Shown in pieces: positions 40,673-55,631 of a stretch of 64,000 bases of DNA. How positions within the stretch are numbered: position 1 is the stretch's first letter; every line of letters starts with the position of its first letter. The notes below the pieces were generated by a model. That model was not told where the DNA came from. It did no database searches and saw nothing but the letters and a program-made list of their open reading frames with translations. Made by a program: the position numbers and the translations under genes. Source of the DNA: Chaunax sp. Z400 (Eukaryota; Chordata; Actinopteri; Lophiiformes; Chaunacidae). The DNA is taken from positions 14,232,839 through 14,296,838 of the forward strand of contig CM075189.1 of the NCBI GenBank assembly GCA_037577475.1, written 5' to 3'.

Positions 40673-43600
40673 TCTTGGAGGCTGACTGATCCAATCAGAG
40701 CTCACTTCCCATGAGCTTGGTGCAAAAAAACACCTCCACACAAGATAAACACCGTTACCATAGAGTCCGTAATTATGGAGAGAGAATAACGCTTAACTTC
40801 ACAGCCTAAGAGGAGAGGACGCACACACACAAGAACAAGAACCACAACCTTGGTCTTTTTAGCCCACAAATGACATTTGAAGAATTAGACTGAATTGAGA
40901 AGGTCGACTGAGAGAGAATGTGCCTCCTTGTATGGTGAAACTAATTAAAAAAGGTATTAGTTTGTATGAGTTAACCTGCTAAGACAAAGTTTCCCCTCAC
41001 ATTTCAATCAAATAATAATATTTCTATGGTTTTAATCTCAGCTTTTAGTTAGATTTTGATGTTAATGCATTCAAAAAAAAACATCTGGAAGTTGTGCAAA
41101 TGTTATCCAACTATATCCATACAGTAAAATGTATATGTGTGGGTGCATATGGAGAGCACTTCACTGCAGGATGCCATGCGAACAGCTGAGTCTCTTGGCT
41201 ACGTATAGCTGGAGTCCCACACTCTGCTGAGATGGGAACATGAGTAAGACATGCACACAGAAAAAGAAAACATCTCCATCTCTTATTTGATCACACGCAT
41301 GGAGAAATGTTGTTACTGCGATACGCTTGAGCCGTAAATACGATCCAGTCTGCACATTTAGTGTATTAATAAACCTGACCGTCTCCCCTCAAGTCCCATC
41401 ACAATGATGGGTAGAAATGCATCACGGAGAAGATGCACATACACACACACACGGAGATAAAAATAAATCTGGGCGACATGGCAACAGACACCAATAAAGA
41501 ATGTTATATTGCACAGGGGCTTCCTGCAGTCTTGTCCACTGACTTTGAGAAGTGGCAAAATGAATCCTGTGATGAGGCTCTGAATGGGAAATAGAAAATA
41601 GTGCTATTGGTCAATGAGACTGATTTTGAAACTGCACAGGAATCATATTTACACTTTTTTTTTTACTAATTAGTCTTTGATTTTAATTTTTTATATATTT
41701 ATTTAAATTGTATTTAATCATTTCTAGTGTATGCAAGGTGTTTGATTGTTTTGGAACTTAAAAAAAAAATCATTTATTTATTTTTTTATGCTGCTCTCTT
41801 GGCCAGGTCACCCTTGGATAAGAGATTTTTAATTTCAATGAGGATTTCACCAGGTAAAATAAATAAGGGTAAAAATATTATGTAGACTGAAGCATAGTGT
41901 GTGTCATACCATCCATTAATTCAGAAGAATATTGTCCATTACTGTAGTGTAACTAACTTTGTGTACAAGGATACAAATGAAAAATAAAATGAATGAAAAT
42001 CGCCACAGTTAAAAATATGCCTAACAATTTATAGACATCTTAATTAAAGTTCTGCTTTTTTTTAATGTCATATGAAAATATGAGTATTTATTTTTCAAAT
42101 TCAAGTCCTTGTTAAACCATCACATATCGTCTGAAAGCCCCCCCCCCAAAAAAAGAAGCTGAAATTAAGGAGGCCCTTCAAACATTTTCTAACACACAAT
42201 CTGACATTAACGCCCACTCCTCACACTCATTTTGTCAGCTCTTGAGAAGGTAACAGGATTTGAACTTCTCCCTGAAGCTCTGCTCTCATTCTTCACACAG
42301 CTGCTTACTTCACTTGTCGTATGCAAAATCAAGTGAAACTCCAGAAGTGCCTTCAAGGAGGAAATGTTCAAACGTTTAACCCAATTAGTAAGATTCATGA
42401 ATGCCAAAACAACAAAAAGAAGCAATAAATAACTCAAAAGCAGAGTTTCTTGAAGAGAGATCAGAGAGCTGATGGGGTGCACCCAGGAGGAGGCTTTGAA
42501 AGCAGGATTTTCTGAACCGGCGTTAAACCTACACAGACATCCTGCTGTGTAGTTTGGAGAAGAAAACCTGAAGCTAGAGAAATTTGTTAAGTTAGTGATG
42601 GTTGTGAAGATATTGGACGAAGCATCTTCAAGCATACAACTTTAGCCCAAATAGTAATTAAACTCCTTTTTTTATGTGAATGTGAACTGTTCTGTATCCT
42701 GGTACCAAAGCGTATGAAAAGTCAAGTAGGCCAGATGAAGATTTTTTTCAAGCCAGCTTGTTTGACCGTTGAATCTTCTTCTTCTTCTTCTTCTTCTTCT
42801 TCTTGCTACAGGCCAGTTATTCCAACCTTTAGGCTAAGAAGTCATTTGAGAGTTCAGGGACAAAAGGACAAGTGATCTGCAGTGCAGCCCGGTCAAGATA
42901 TTGACCGTCAACAGACAGCCAAGAGGATTGGCTCTGTGGCCCGGCTCAGGTAAACATTGCCCCAGATTACCATCAGCTAATGAAGGTTGAAGCTACAAAG
43001 GTGACGGTGACAGACCTGCAGATCGATCAGAAGGGACGATCATAAAATCGACCTGCTCACATGCTGTCAAACTGTCTGGGGCAGATGGATTGTACAAAAT
43101 AAGATGCACATTTGAGCCATTTAGCTACTGCTATTATCCAGACATAGTAGCATTAAGCTTAAGTTTATGTTGATGGACACACATCTTTGGTCGTTCATGT
43201 GTTTTCAAATACATGACACTTGATGTGTTGCGTTTTTTTATGCAACATTGACACAAAAGACTTCTTGGTTGTTGTCTTTTGTACCGACCACATATGCATG
43301 AAAGGAAGCCTGTGAACTAGTTCAGACAGACAACACAAGCTGTGCTGCATACACACAATACTCACATGATAGGCCTCATTCTCCTCAAAGGTCATCAAAC
43401 ACGCCCTCCCAATAGGTGGAAAATATAAGCTGCAACAATTTCCCATCTTCCCCTCTGCCTGTCAGTGCTGCTGCTGCCCTGCAGGAGCATTGCTGCCTGC
43501 CCTTTCTGCCCCACCCCTACCCCAGCATCCACCTGTATAGGCTCCCGTTAGGAGTCGGAGGAAGTTTGCACTCCATCACTCCCCTTGCCTTTATATAAAC

Positions 43601-46600
43601 ACATTAGTGGGGAGTGATTAAGGATGGAGCTTAACCGCCAAACTCAAAACTAGAAACAAAACGTATCGATACTGAAAGTGAGTATTGGTATTGATAAACT
43701 GATAAAGCCAACCATTACTGGCTGGGATTGATCCTAAATTAGCAAGAATAAATGCTAATATTCTAGACTGAGTATACTAGATACACATCTTGACATTGAG
43801 AGTTATATTACGGGCTCAAAAAGCCTCTCTGAGTTGTGACACGGCCGTGTTCCTGTGACACGTCCCATATCAGGGAAACCGTCTCTGCATCTCGTGAAGG
43901 GGATGTAACGAGCAGCACCGAGGCTAACCAGGCACATTGGAGCGGCAGGTCGTTTAGAGCAGTCATCTCCAGTGTTGGCAGGTTGACCCCTTACCGTCAC
44001 CCATCTGCAGTTACAACACACCCTGCTCCCAGACTTGACTCGCGGCGAGCACCACTGCACCCACCGATGAGGTGGAGCAAGGGGACAGAGGATGCGTGCC
44101 TTGCCATCCATTCAGCAGGACTGAGCCTCTCCTGCTCGGCTACCCAGGACTGACCCAAATATGACGTCCCCTCCTCTTATCCCATCGAACTCCCTCCATT
44201 TCTTTCTTTCCGTCTTTCTTTTTCTTTTGTGCTTCTTTATATATAAGCAGATATCCTCTCAGCCTGTGCCTCAGTGATCTTTTGATTTGGCTCTCTATAC
44301 CTGTGCTTTCACGCTGTTTGACTTTGCCACATTTCCCGCCTGCTCTCTCAGATAGGTGGGAGCTTTAGCTGATGCTGGCATTATAATATTACCTTGAAAT
44401 GTCTCAAGCATTCAACTTATCTTAATGCCACAGCTTTTAACTCCTCTCTGCTAATATGCCAGCCACTTAGTGAATCTGAATGAGATGCACCGTTTTCAGA
44501 ATCCGGCAGCTGCTTGTTCCGTCTGCTGATCAACGTCTTCCTCTTTTGTTCTGTAAGAACATGGCTCATTTTTCCCTCCCCGAGTTCTCGCTTAAAGGAA
44601 AAACATGTTCTTTTAAAGTAGAAAGACATACAAAAAAAAGGAAATATTTAAATAGTAGTGGAAGGAGGAAGCAAGTAATTAACATCAGACATGTTGATTT
44701 ATTTTTTTTCATTTTAAGATTCCACTTTGAGGCAGTAGAATTGCACATTCAAATATTTTTTTTTCTTGCTGGCTCTACCTTTCAAAGATTTAAATATTAA
44801 ACTGAATAATTTTTAAGAGAATATTGTAATAGTTCAATTCAGGCAGACCCTTGGGGGTTAAATAATAAACAAAGAAAGAACCAAAAGCTGTTTAACTGTC
44901 AACATGTCCTTGAGCAGGAGTGAGTGGGGATTCGAACTGAATACAGCCCTGCATTAAAGGTACAGTGTGTTGAACTTAGGAGCGGACATTGGATATTATA
45001 TTAATATAAACTTTATAATATAAATATAAACCTTACACTTTAATTTGACCAGGGCTATGTGGTATGTTTCCATGTTTGAATCTATTAATTTAGGATATTA
45101 AATTAACTTTAGTTGGTTTAAGGTGAGAGAAACTTTTCCATGTTAGTGCTGAGGTAGGAATGAGCTACTGGCTGCTACGTGTCTACCACAGTTTTACTTT
45201 CCAAGGAGCTTTATTGATCTTAAGCTGCTGCCAGTCCTCGAGCTCTGTCTCCTCCATTAAACCAATCACCTCAAACAGGTGCATGTGTCATTTCAATTTA
45301 TTGTCATCACGCTTAATTTAGGATATGATAAGTGGGCATCAGTCATTCAGGTGGTCCTGGAAAGTATTTTGCAGCATTTCTGTATATGTCACACGAATAA
45401 TTTTTGAAATGAAAGCTGCTCATTTCCAAACGGCCTCCTCGCGTAGCTGGCTGTGCATTCAGAAACACTAATCCCAGATTTGTGGATCCATTTCAAGAGA
45501 AACAACATGACTCTAAAGGCTGTATCTGCACAGGGCTGGAGCTGCAGGCGAGGATTTAAAGTGCTGTACAATGTTTCATTTTGTGTTCTAATTATGCAGC
45601 GTGATCTTCTCTCACAAAGCTGGGGCAGCGACAGAAGCTGGTGTGTGAGTTTCTATGTTTGACCTGCTCCTCTTGTGTAGAAATGAAAAGCGTATTTGCC
45701 TCCTTTCACAGCAAACAACTGAATGCAACACAGGCTTTCACGAGAGAAGAAAATTGATTCTGAAACATAGTGCTATAGATGATGGGAAGATTATTCTCCT
45801 CCACCACAAAAGGTTTATGTCACATAAACCTTTTGTGGTGGAGGAGAATAATATCGTCACGATATGACACATTTAAATTTGGCTGCAAATAATTATTTCT
45901 TTCACTATGAATCTGGCTTTTTATAAAGGAGCGTTACACCTATATAATGTTAAAAAAAAAAGCAGAAAATAGGCCATCGCAGTTCTATAAGAGCCCAATG
46001 TTGATACCACAGTCAAAGAGAGTAAAGTACAAAAATTCACAATAAAAAAAGAGACAGTTTGACAGTTTTCTAAAGAACATACAACAAACTGTTTTTTTCT
46101 TTAATTCTAAAGAAATAGTTCACAATAAAATTAATATTCAGTCATTATCTACTCACTCCCTTGCTTATGGATAATTAACAAAAATTAATTAAAAATTAAC
46201 AAAAGATCTCTACTGTATCTCCCAATGCTAAAGAATGAAGAAAAAAAAGAATGGATTAAAATAGATTTATTTTCTTCTGATTGATTAATTGGAATATTGT
46301 TCCAGAAGAATTAAAGTCTAAATTGTAAAACTTAAACTAGAAATTAAATCTCCTTCATGGCTACCAAATCTCTCACAGAGCAAGTGTGCTCATGCTGCAC
46401 TTGAGGCAAATCTTTTTAGACGTGGTGCAACAGCATTTAAAGGGAAAGTAAAGACACAAGTGGACGCAAATTTGCACAGGGTAATGCAGCTTGAGGCAGA
46501 GATGTCCCAGCAATTTTGGAAATGTTTTAAATGTGTATCCTGAGGCTTCACCTCAAATATATGAAAATACTAGAGGAAAAAGGCGAGAGACTGTTATTGG

Positions 46601-49600
46601 TGACTTTCTTATAGAAGCCAGAAGAAAAAAAAGAAATACAAGAAAAGTTCAGCGTTCAGTCTGAAAACCTTTTTCTTGTCTTTTCAGTCAGAATTGTCTG
46701 CACCATGTCACCACCCTGAGGTGCTGCAATCTTTTCAATCTTTAATGCATAGAACTTATATGCAGTCGGATTTAATAAAATTTCATGAGATTTTCCAAAT
46801 GCCAAATGGAAAGACATTATTATAGAATCTTTCACTAGCCCTGGTCAGAGGCCAGCAGAGAGTGTGTGTAACTTTTTGAGTGATAAGGAGAGCATTGGAT
46901 AATCGAGTCCTATATATTTTTTTCGCAGATGCTCACAACATATGCGTCATGATTAATACATGTCATATCAGTGTGGGCATGCCGCCACACAGAGATGTAA
47001 CCGATAATGAAATATTGTGTAAACATGGACAGAAATATGGAAACTTGTGAGGCGTATGTCGGATCCATCTTCACCTGTTATAGCCTCCTTAGCTGTGAGA
47101 TGCAGTGACACATTGCCTCTGGCAGTCAGCTGGCATTACGCTGTAGGCGTGTAAGGCTGTTTGTGTCCTGAAGCGTCCCGTTGCCAACGGTCATCACTGT
47201 CAGTGCGGCGACATGACTTCATCTGACAGTGCAAAAAGACTGCAGAGGAACCGTACACATCACTTTCTGTCATCCGCCTGCAGGGTCGAGGAGAGGATCT
47301 TGAAAAATTTACTGAGCGGTTTGTTTATGCCAGGCTGGGTTTCTTAGCCTGAAAAAATGCCACATGTATTGTTAATGAATTTGATGTGTTGTAGATTACT
47401 GTTATATCCGCTTGGTTAGATGGTTATATAATTAGATTATATCACACTCCATGTCAGTATACGCTTTGATGAATCCTCCCGTAATCCAACATGTTCTCAT
47501 GGGATGGTGTATAAAAAGAACAACATTTTAAGAACATTTCAGATGTCGGTTCACATAATTTATTTATTATTTATTTCATGTGTTATTTGGAGGAAAGAAT
47601 AAAACCAGGTGACTTGTGTCACTTGACCTTCAAAAAAACTACTTGGTTTAGGCATTAAAAGTATTTGGATAGGTTTAAGAAAAGAAAGATCATGGTTTCA
47701 ATTAAAAGAAGTTTAATGATGTTATGTTCATGACATAATGTATGTTAAAAAAAACATTCAGATATAAGTTGAAACATTTCAACGCTTACTTTAGGCTTCA
47801 CATGAGATGGGAGCTCCTGAGTGAAAGTCCTGCGTTTGTTTGACCCATCCCCCACCGTGGCCATCTCCATAGCAACATTTTCAAATCGTGACTTGTGCGC
47901 CGTCTGTTTGTCCCACCTCTGTGACGGCTGCAGAGGCAGCAACAGTGCCAAAATGCATGTCTGTGTAAGGCGTTGTACAGAAGGGACTTGTGGCACTGTT
48001 GCGCGATCTCTGTGTGTAACAAGCTCATGACTTGCTTGCTCTTTAAACATCACCTTTTGTGCTCTAGGACACTCTGAAAACAACATGAGAAAAGCTTAAT
48101 GCAAAAAGCAGAAAATGCTTTTGGTGTTTTACTCATACATCATTTGGTGAGACCAGGCTGCACAATCACACTGGATCTTGTTTAGTAACAGATGGAAGCT
48201 GAGAAAAGTATAAAATATGGAGTGGCCTTCCTCACAGCCAGACATGTTTGTGTTCACAGCATCATGGCAGCTATCCAATCCTACAGAAGAATAGAAGAGC
48301 AAGCACCACGATGTTCTCTGTGTCAGAATCTGTGGATGTCACACAGACGACAATAAATATTGATATTTCCATCAAACTGATTTTGAGCAAACATTTGAGA
48401 CATGATACAGAAGAAACTGGACAAAATCCATCAAGAACTGATCATTAATGGATGATCATTAATAAAAGTCATATCTTAGTCTGCTAGAAGACGGAAACGA
48501 CAAATACAACTAGCTACGTTTCATAAAGTATAGCTGCCGATATCCAAACCATCAACATAGTAGTATTCGGCCACGTTCAGATTGACAGCAACGTAGCCTC
48601 TTCATTCATTTCAGTGAGGTCACAGTGTTGGCACAGCAGGGCTGTCGTTTCAGAGGGCTCTGATGAGTTCAGGGTCATCGGCCAAAAATGCTGACACACT
48701 AACATTTGCTACAGGAATGGCATCAAGTGACCCAAAGCATCATCAGATTCAAATATGTGCATGCCTCCCTACAAAACCTCTTAGCATTACAGCTTGTAGC
48801 ATTTCAGAGGCTGATTTTGATGTATAACTTGAAAGCTTAAATTTAAGACGACAAATAACTAAAAATGGAGTCTTTGATCATATCTATCATTATGTCATGA
48901 GGATCTAATATGATTGTTTAATCATCAGCCGGTCACATAGCACAGCGACACACCTTCATTGTCAGCCTATCATCTTGCTTCTGTCTTTTTAAACATGACT
49001 CTCTCCGTTCCTCTAGTTCTTTGCTGGCGTTTTGCGCGCCCTCCACCTCCCCATCACCGCCCAGTCTTTAAAGATTCACCAACTTCATCATTCATCAGGT
49101 TCATCAGCCGCCACCACCACCAGTGTCTGGACTCCAAGGGGGGATATATATCTTGCTGCTGCTCAGGACAGACACCCTTCGATCTCAACCTCCCTGAAGA
49201 GTCTAAGCGCTAAAGACTTTCTGACATACGAATTATGATATATCATTTGATGTAATAAATACAAGGGACGATAAACATTTGTCCCTTGTGTTGTTGGTTT
49301 GAATGTGTAGTTAGAGTCCTCTGGACCTGCCAGTGCCATCTGCTACAAGCCACTGACAAACTGCTCTCTGCCCAGCAAACAGCGATTGGGTCTGTGTGAA
49401 CAATTCAGTTATTTATTTTACAGCAATACTGGAATGAGGCCCTGGATGATGACACAACCTAACACCAGCTCCTCATTCCAGCACGGAGGCAGTCATTCTG
49501 TGTATCTGCTTGTTTTGAATGGAGAGATGATTCAGATCTGCCAAACATTACGATTGCAAATTTAAACCCTTTTGGGAGATCATCACAGCATCTAATGATA

Positions 49601-52600
49601 ATCTCCACAGATGCGCCTGCCACTGAAGAAATCCCTAATTAGGGAAATGTTGCAACTGGCTGGAAAAATGCTGAAAAATAATGACTCATGACTTAGTCTC
49701 CCTTCTTCTGACATTGTATGAACACCCTCAGCTATAAGATGCATCTTTGCAGTCATGCTCCTCCACAGAACTGTTAAAGTGTGGGGTCAGCAGCAGAACG
49801 GCACTTAGTACGTTGCTCAAGGGCACTTTAGCAGTGCAGATGGCTGCTGTCACGGGGCTCGAGTCCTGACCGTCCAGGTGAAGGACTCTTATTAATCACT
49901 TTATAGCTATACAGCAGGGTAACAGCACCTGCAGCATCAGCCATCAACATGCTAATAATGACCTGTGGGCACAATTAAAACTCTTTATCCATCAACTGAT
50001 TTTGATTTATTTTTCCCTTTCTGGTGCAGTCGAATTAAACCCAAGAGAGTTAATGCCCCTTAACTTTCAAAACATCACAACCAAACATGTGAATGACAAA
50101 CCTGCTCGGCCACAAAAAAGCAGCCTCCAAAATGAACATGCAGCCAATGCTGGTAAATTAGTTTATATTGGATAAATTATAATATATGGTTCTTGTTAAG
50201 TTCAATGGGCTGTAATGATGTTAGTAGGCATATGGAGTAGATAAAACTGCTTGACAGATAAGTATAGTTATGATATCATGTCATATTTTTGTGAGTGTGA
50301 TCATTTGTGTGATTGTTTTTGACTCCTGAGTTTTGCATAGCTCATTCCAGAGTGTCATCCATACTGTGAAAAAAACCCCAACAAAAAACAAAACCTTTGT
50401 GACAAACTGAAGGGTTGGAGTTCGACAAACATGGGACGTCTATTGATACAATAACATTGAACTTTAATCCATTGAATATTTGCTCCATCTCCAATTTATT
50501 TCTACTAAAACCCACACAACGGATGAATTTAAGCATGCCTTGTGTATTGTGCTGCTCTCAGCTGCTCCGGCAAACTCTGGGGTCAAAGTTCATCTTAAAC
50601 TGTGCTGATGTTCTCAGCCGACCTGTATAAAATACTGGTTCAAGGTTTTTATTCGTCTCAACTCGCAGTGAAATGCTTCTTCTGGTATTTCTGCCTGTTA
50701 TATCTCTATATTTAGTACAGTATGACACCAGACTACAAACTGTGGCATCACTCTCGCATCCTTTAACAAAGATTCTCCTGAGATGCATCATGGAAAAGGT
50801 ACAGATCTAGATTTAAAACGTTACTGAAACTACAGCCGACCTCTCTTTGGCTGGAACACCCGATCACACGCCTATGGTTTAGACACATTCACACCTGTAG
50901 TGTTCAGGAGTTCAAAAGAGCGGCTCGTCCACTGACTTTAAGACATCTTTACAAAGAAAACCTCGACCTAAATCCCTTCTACTTTATAATTCCAGTAAAT
51001 CTCAGATGCATATCACGAAGAGCTTCCGTCTCTGTTTTTTGTCCTTGGTTAAAAATCTTTTGAAGTGTTTCTCTTCAGCTTCTTTCATCTCTGTGCAGGA
51101 ACACTGAAGTCCCTTTACACTTCTATGTTATTCACACACACAAAAAAAACCCCACTCTGGCCTCCCTTTGGATGAGTGTTCAGTAAGTGTGGCCTGAGAT
51201 CATATAACCTCTCTGCTGTCTGCATCTACCTCGTCAATTTGTGCCATGGTCCCCCCCCAACACATCAGATCATCAGATTGGTGCTGTGAGACACAGGCTG
51301 TGGCAGCTGTCAATGGGTTTCCCTGGCAACTGTTACTTGTCTTGAATTAATGTCAGATTTTCAGCAGTCCTCTGTTATCTGGATTCCGTCTAGGTGTGGT
51401 TTCTTGATGAGAGGGAATACAGACACTGGTGGAAAAAATCTTTTCCCGACAGGGATCTGTTGCACGATGGTGGCTGGCATGTCTCCCCCCCGCTCACCCA
51501 CAGGCATGAAATGACACCGTTAAAACTGCATGAGGGGTTTAATGCACCTGTATTCTCAAGTGATGGCTGACTTCCATCAAGATTAATTAAAAGACTTGGT
51601 AAAATGAGAAATCTCAGTATGTTATTCATGAGTTTGGGGGAGAGTAGAAAGTGAAAATAAATGTTTTCTGATGTGTACCCACCTGCAGTTATGTTTTAAG
51701 TGTCCTTGAACAAACATGGTAATACTGCTTACCGACTCCCTGTAATACAGACTGGAGAGGAACTCCATGTTTTTTGCTGTTATGAGTCTATAAAAATCAT
51801 TTTTCCCCTCGTAGTTAGGGATAAAAGAAAATGTTCATAACTCATACAACCGCCGTTGCTATATAATCAGAGCGGCGGTCTCTGCATTTATTTGCTGCTT
51901 TCATCGAGAGGCAGAGCCATTTATCAGTTTGGTGAATTAATCATCGAAGGGCATTTTACAAAGGATATGAGCAGAACCTGGCAAATAGTGACCGATGGCT
52001 GCGCAGCCTCCACCACCATGTCTGTATTACTTTGGCTTTAATGATCATCTGAACATTTATCTAATAAAAGCAAAGATTATTCATTTCTGGTGGGGAGGGG
52101 ATGATATTGGCTTTTTCCTGCTATGAATTATCATTATTAGTTAAAGATCTACTATTGGTCAACCTCTACTCTCATCCATAACAAATGTAATGATAACTAT
52201 ATATCCATATTTACCAGGTCACTTCCATATCAAGTTATTCAACATATAAATTGGATATGAAGAAAACAATACCATTCCATATTCTTGAGAAGAACTCTTT
52301 TAAGGAAATATATATATATATAAACAATTGGGAAGAGCTGTTTGTGGTGCACGTGTGAACAATCTGACGTCAGTTCACAGGAGGCTTGAGCCCAGGTTTT
52401 TGACTTGCAGGGAGCATTTTCACATACATTCACCTTCAGTTTTGGAGCTGTGTTTTAACAAAGGCATATGACATATAATTCGCTGGAAAACACAGAATGG
52501 GAAGGCATGGCTGTTCTTTTTGATACTTTATTGAAAGCATCGTACTCCTTGTGGAATCAGCCAAACAGAAGTGAGCAATGGTGACGAGATGAAACCGAAT

Positions 52601-55596
52601 TCGTGTTGCTTTCGATCTCTTGAAATGATTGACATTAATCATTCTTGTCCAGGACCACGGCTTGAACCCAACACCAAGATTGGTCGAACTCTTCTTCTCG
52701 CCTCTTGCCTTTGTATGAGAACAATCGAACTGACAGACACCTCCAGCCTTTTGTGTAGTTTAGACTGAAAAGCAAAACCAATGGGTTTGTGGAGAACCAC
52801 AAAACTTCAAATATGGATGTTTCTGTAAAGATGCATCTTCAATCTCTACAATTATTTAAATTTCATGGTGGGGATAAAAGATTAGTGTCACCAATTCAGC
52901 ATCTGAGCAGATGTGAAATATGTCTCCATCTATCTCCCCCTCTACTCCTGAGTCGGGGTGTTGAATAATGGACAGACCAGTGTTTTTGCAGAGCAGTCTG
53001 AGGTCAAAGTGAAGTTGACCATTTGGATATAAAATGTCATCACTTCATCATGTTATACTGGTGTGAAATTTTATCATAATCTGCGTTTGAAGTCTTGAGG
53101 TACGGCTAAAAGTTACGGCTTTTTATGCGAAGTCAAAGTGACCTTGGCCTTGATCAAATTGTAATCAGTTCATCCTCGAGACAAAGTGGACATTTGTGCC
53201 AAATTTGAAGAAAAAATTGCTGAGATGTTGCGTTCAAGAGAATGGGACATGACGCCTCTGGGCAGGACTATCCCCAACACGGAGGCATTAAAAAAAAAAG
53301 GCTTTTGATTCTGTGCGTCAGCCTGTCAATTGGCCTGTAGCTGTGGTGTGCCTGTGTTGATGAGAGTGTGAGTAGGTGTGAGGGAGGGAGAGAGGTAGGG
53401 AGGGAGAGAGGTAGGGAGGGAGAGAGGTAGGGAGGGAGGGAGGGTGGTGACATTTCCTCACTGCAATGAAAAGTCGAGGAGAGAATGTGTTTCTGTTCAT
53501 TTGCTTCGTGTGGGCGTCCGTGATGGACGTTTGTTGCTTCTTCGCTAATAACGACTCCTACAAATTTGGAGGCGGCTCATCAATCTGATCCAGAGAATGA
53601 ACATGTCAGTCGACTGCATCAGACATTCACGAGGTAAAAAGGCATTAAAAAACATCGAATGTCACGAGGTGATTGTGGAAGACGTGATGATGGGGTGTCA
53701 CTAATTACACAACAGCATAATGTTCATCCGTCTGAGTCATTGCGAGGGTTAGAACTATCAGGCTGACACTGACTGTTTGATGTTTTCCTTTGCTTTCCAT
53801 CCGTGTTAGTGTGAAACTCATGTGACATTTAGAGATATGCAGCTCATACTGATACTCATACTCGGCTCCATGGAATTCCTAGGGTTTTATTTATTTTCTC
53901 ATGCCCTCTACCATATTTCTTGATCTTTATCAGAATATGGACTTAGCTTAGTAGTCAGGCATTTGTTGTCATGCCAACCAGCTATCTTTTATTTTGTCCA
54001 TTGAAAAAAAATTGTAAGATTTCATGTCTCTGTTGGCTTAATACCAAAGAGACCAGCGACATCTTGAACTTTTTCAGTCATAAACAGGACACAGTGATTA
54101 CAGTCGTTCTGCACATGCTCAGTTAGACTATCTTCTTACAAAAAAGGTGCCACATTTGAGACTCGCCAAGAAAGCTACGAGCAAAAGTGTGTTTTTTGAG
54201 GTAAACATAAACTTTTCTATCAGATGTATTTTTTGGATTGTGCCCTGAGATCAAATGTCAAACTACGACATTTGTATACAAGACCAGAGATGCCTCCCAT
54301 ACTGGAAAATTGGTTCCACTGGTGTGTGAATGTTTGTGTGAACGGTTATCACTGCTGATGAGGTGGCAGGCAAGGTGCAGGCAAGGTGCCAGCCTCTGCC
54401 TCCACTGTGTGAACCATTTTAGTAGTAGTAGTAGTATTACAGTAACATCCTTTAATTATTATCAAATACAGGATAAATACTGTAAATTCATTCAGTTTAG
54501 TAGTTTTTTCTTGTAAATTTATGAGAACACAGTAACAAACTCTGGCTATAAGTGAACTATTGGTACATTTGCAGACAGAGGATTATGACAGCGGGGGCAG
54601 AGGGTCATCCAGCCATGGACCACATACATACACCATGATGAGTGTCGCTGTTTAAATAGCAATGCGCCAAGTGCAGGTGGACCTGACTTTTAAAGTGAAT
54701 GGCAGATGAAACTGTGATTAGTTTAATTCATGTTCCACCTACTTGCTAGTTACTTGCTCGAGCATTCAATGACGGATTCTTTAAATGTCTTCTAGAAGAC
54801 GTGTAACGCTGTGGCCTAGCCCTCCACAGGCTGAAATGAAGAGACACCCACATCCACCCAACCTAAACGGAGCTCCGCTCTGACGTCCACGCTGCCTCCA
54901 GTTACAGAACACTGGAGTGGAAACTTCCCTTGTCTCATAAATTTCAGTGCAACTCCAAGATATGTTTTCCAACAAACTGCACAGAGGGTCTTCTTGTAAC
55001 ACATTGTCATGGAAACGACAAGCTCTGCAAGTCACAAAGGTTCGCTGCAAGCCAACCTGGCTTCATCAAAATTGACCTGATTTGCTAAATATCCATTCAT
55101 GCACAGCAGCTATTAATAAGTAGATGACCTTTGCGTACGCCAACTAGCTTCTGTTGAACGCCACAAATAACCATTCATTTCTTTGGCTATTCTACTGAAC
55201 GGAATGACATAAATTCTAAATAAACTATTGCAGGAACAAACAATTTCCGCACGATCTCCATCCTGCATCATTTGGTGGGTGCACCCATGGATGAACTGGT
55301 AACTTCACTGAGCAGTGGTCTGCTCCTATAGGCTAAGAGCATGAGCCCCAAGTGCTGGTGACAAACTAGAAACTAAAAGGCCAACAACATATGGCGCAGG
55401 GGCTTATGGGATTACCCAATTAACAAGGTGCCTCAGAGAACTGCTAATCTGCAAAATGGTCCGATGGAGTATGAACACAGACAGTGACGCATTGAGGGGA
55501 GCCTCGTCTTTTGAGCATCCACGACCCAATTAAATACACACATCTAATGAGTGTTCGGTTAATCAGTCAGCTCTAATTGTATTAGGAGGCTCTGTG

Positions 55597-55631
<35 letters not shown>

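Noticed and set aside
42207..42635. 142-codon open frame on the minus strand in intron 1
   Set aside because: The translation has a hydrophobic patch but resembles no family I know, has ordinary intronic base composition, and lacks flanking splice signals that would join it to prom1.
49781..49880. GCTCAAGGGCACTTTAGCAGTG phrase seen in fish repeats
   Set aside because: Only about 30 bases look familiar; too short to define an element.
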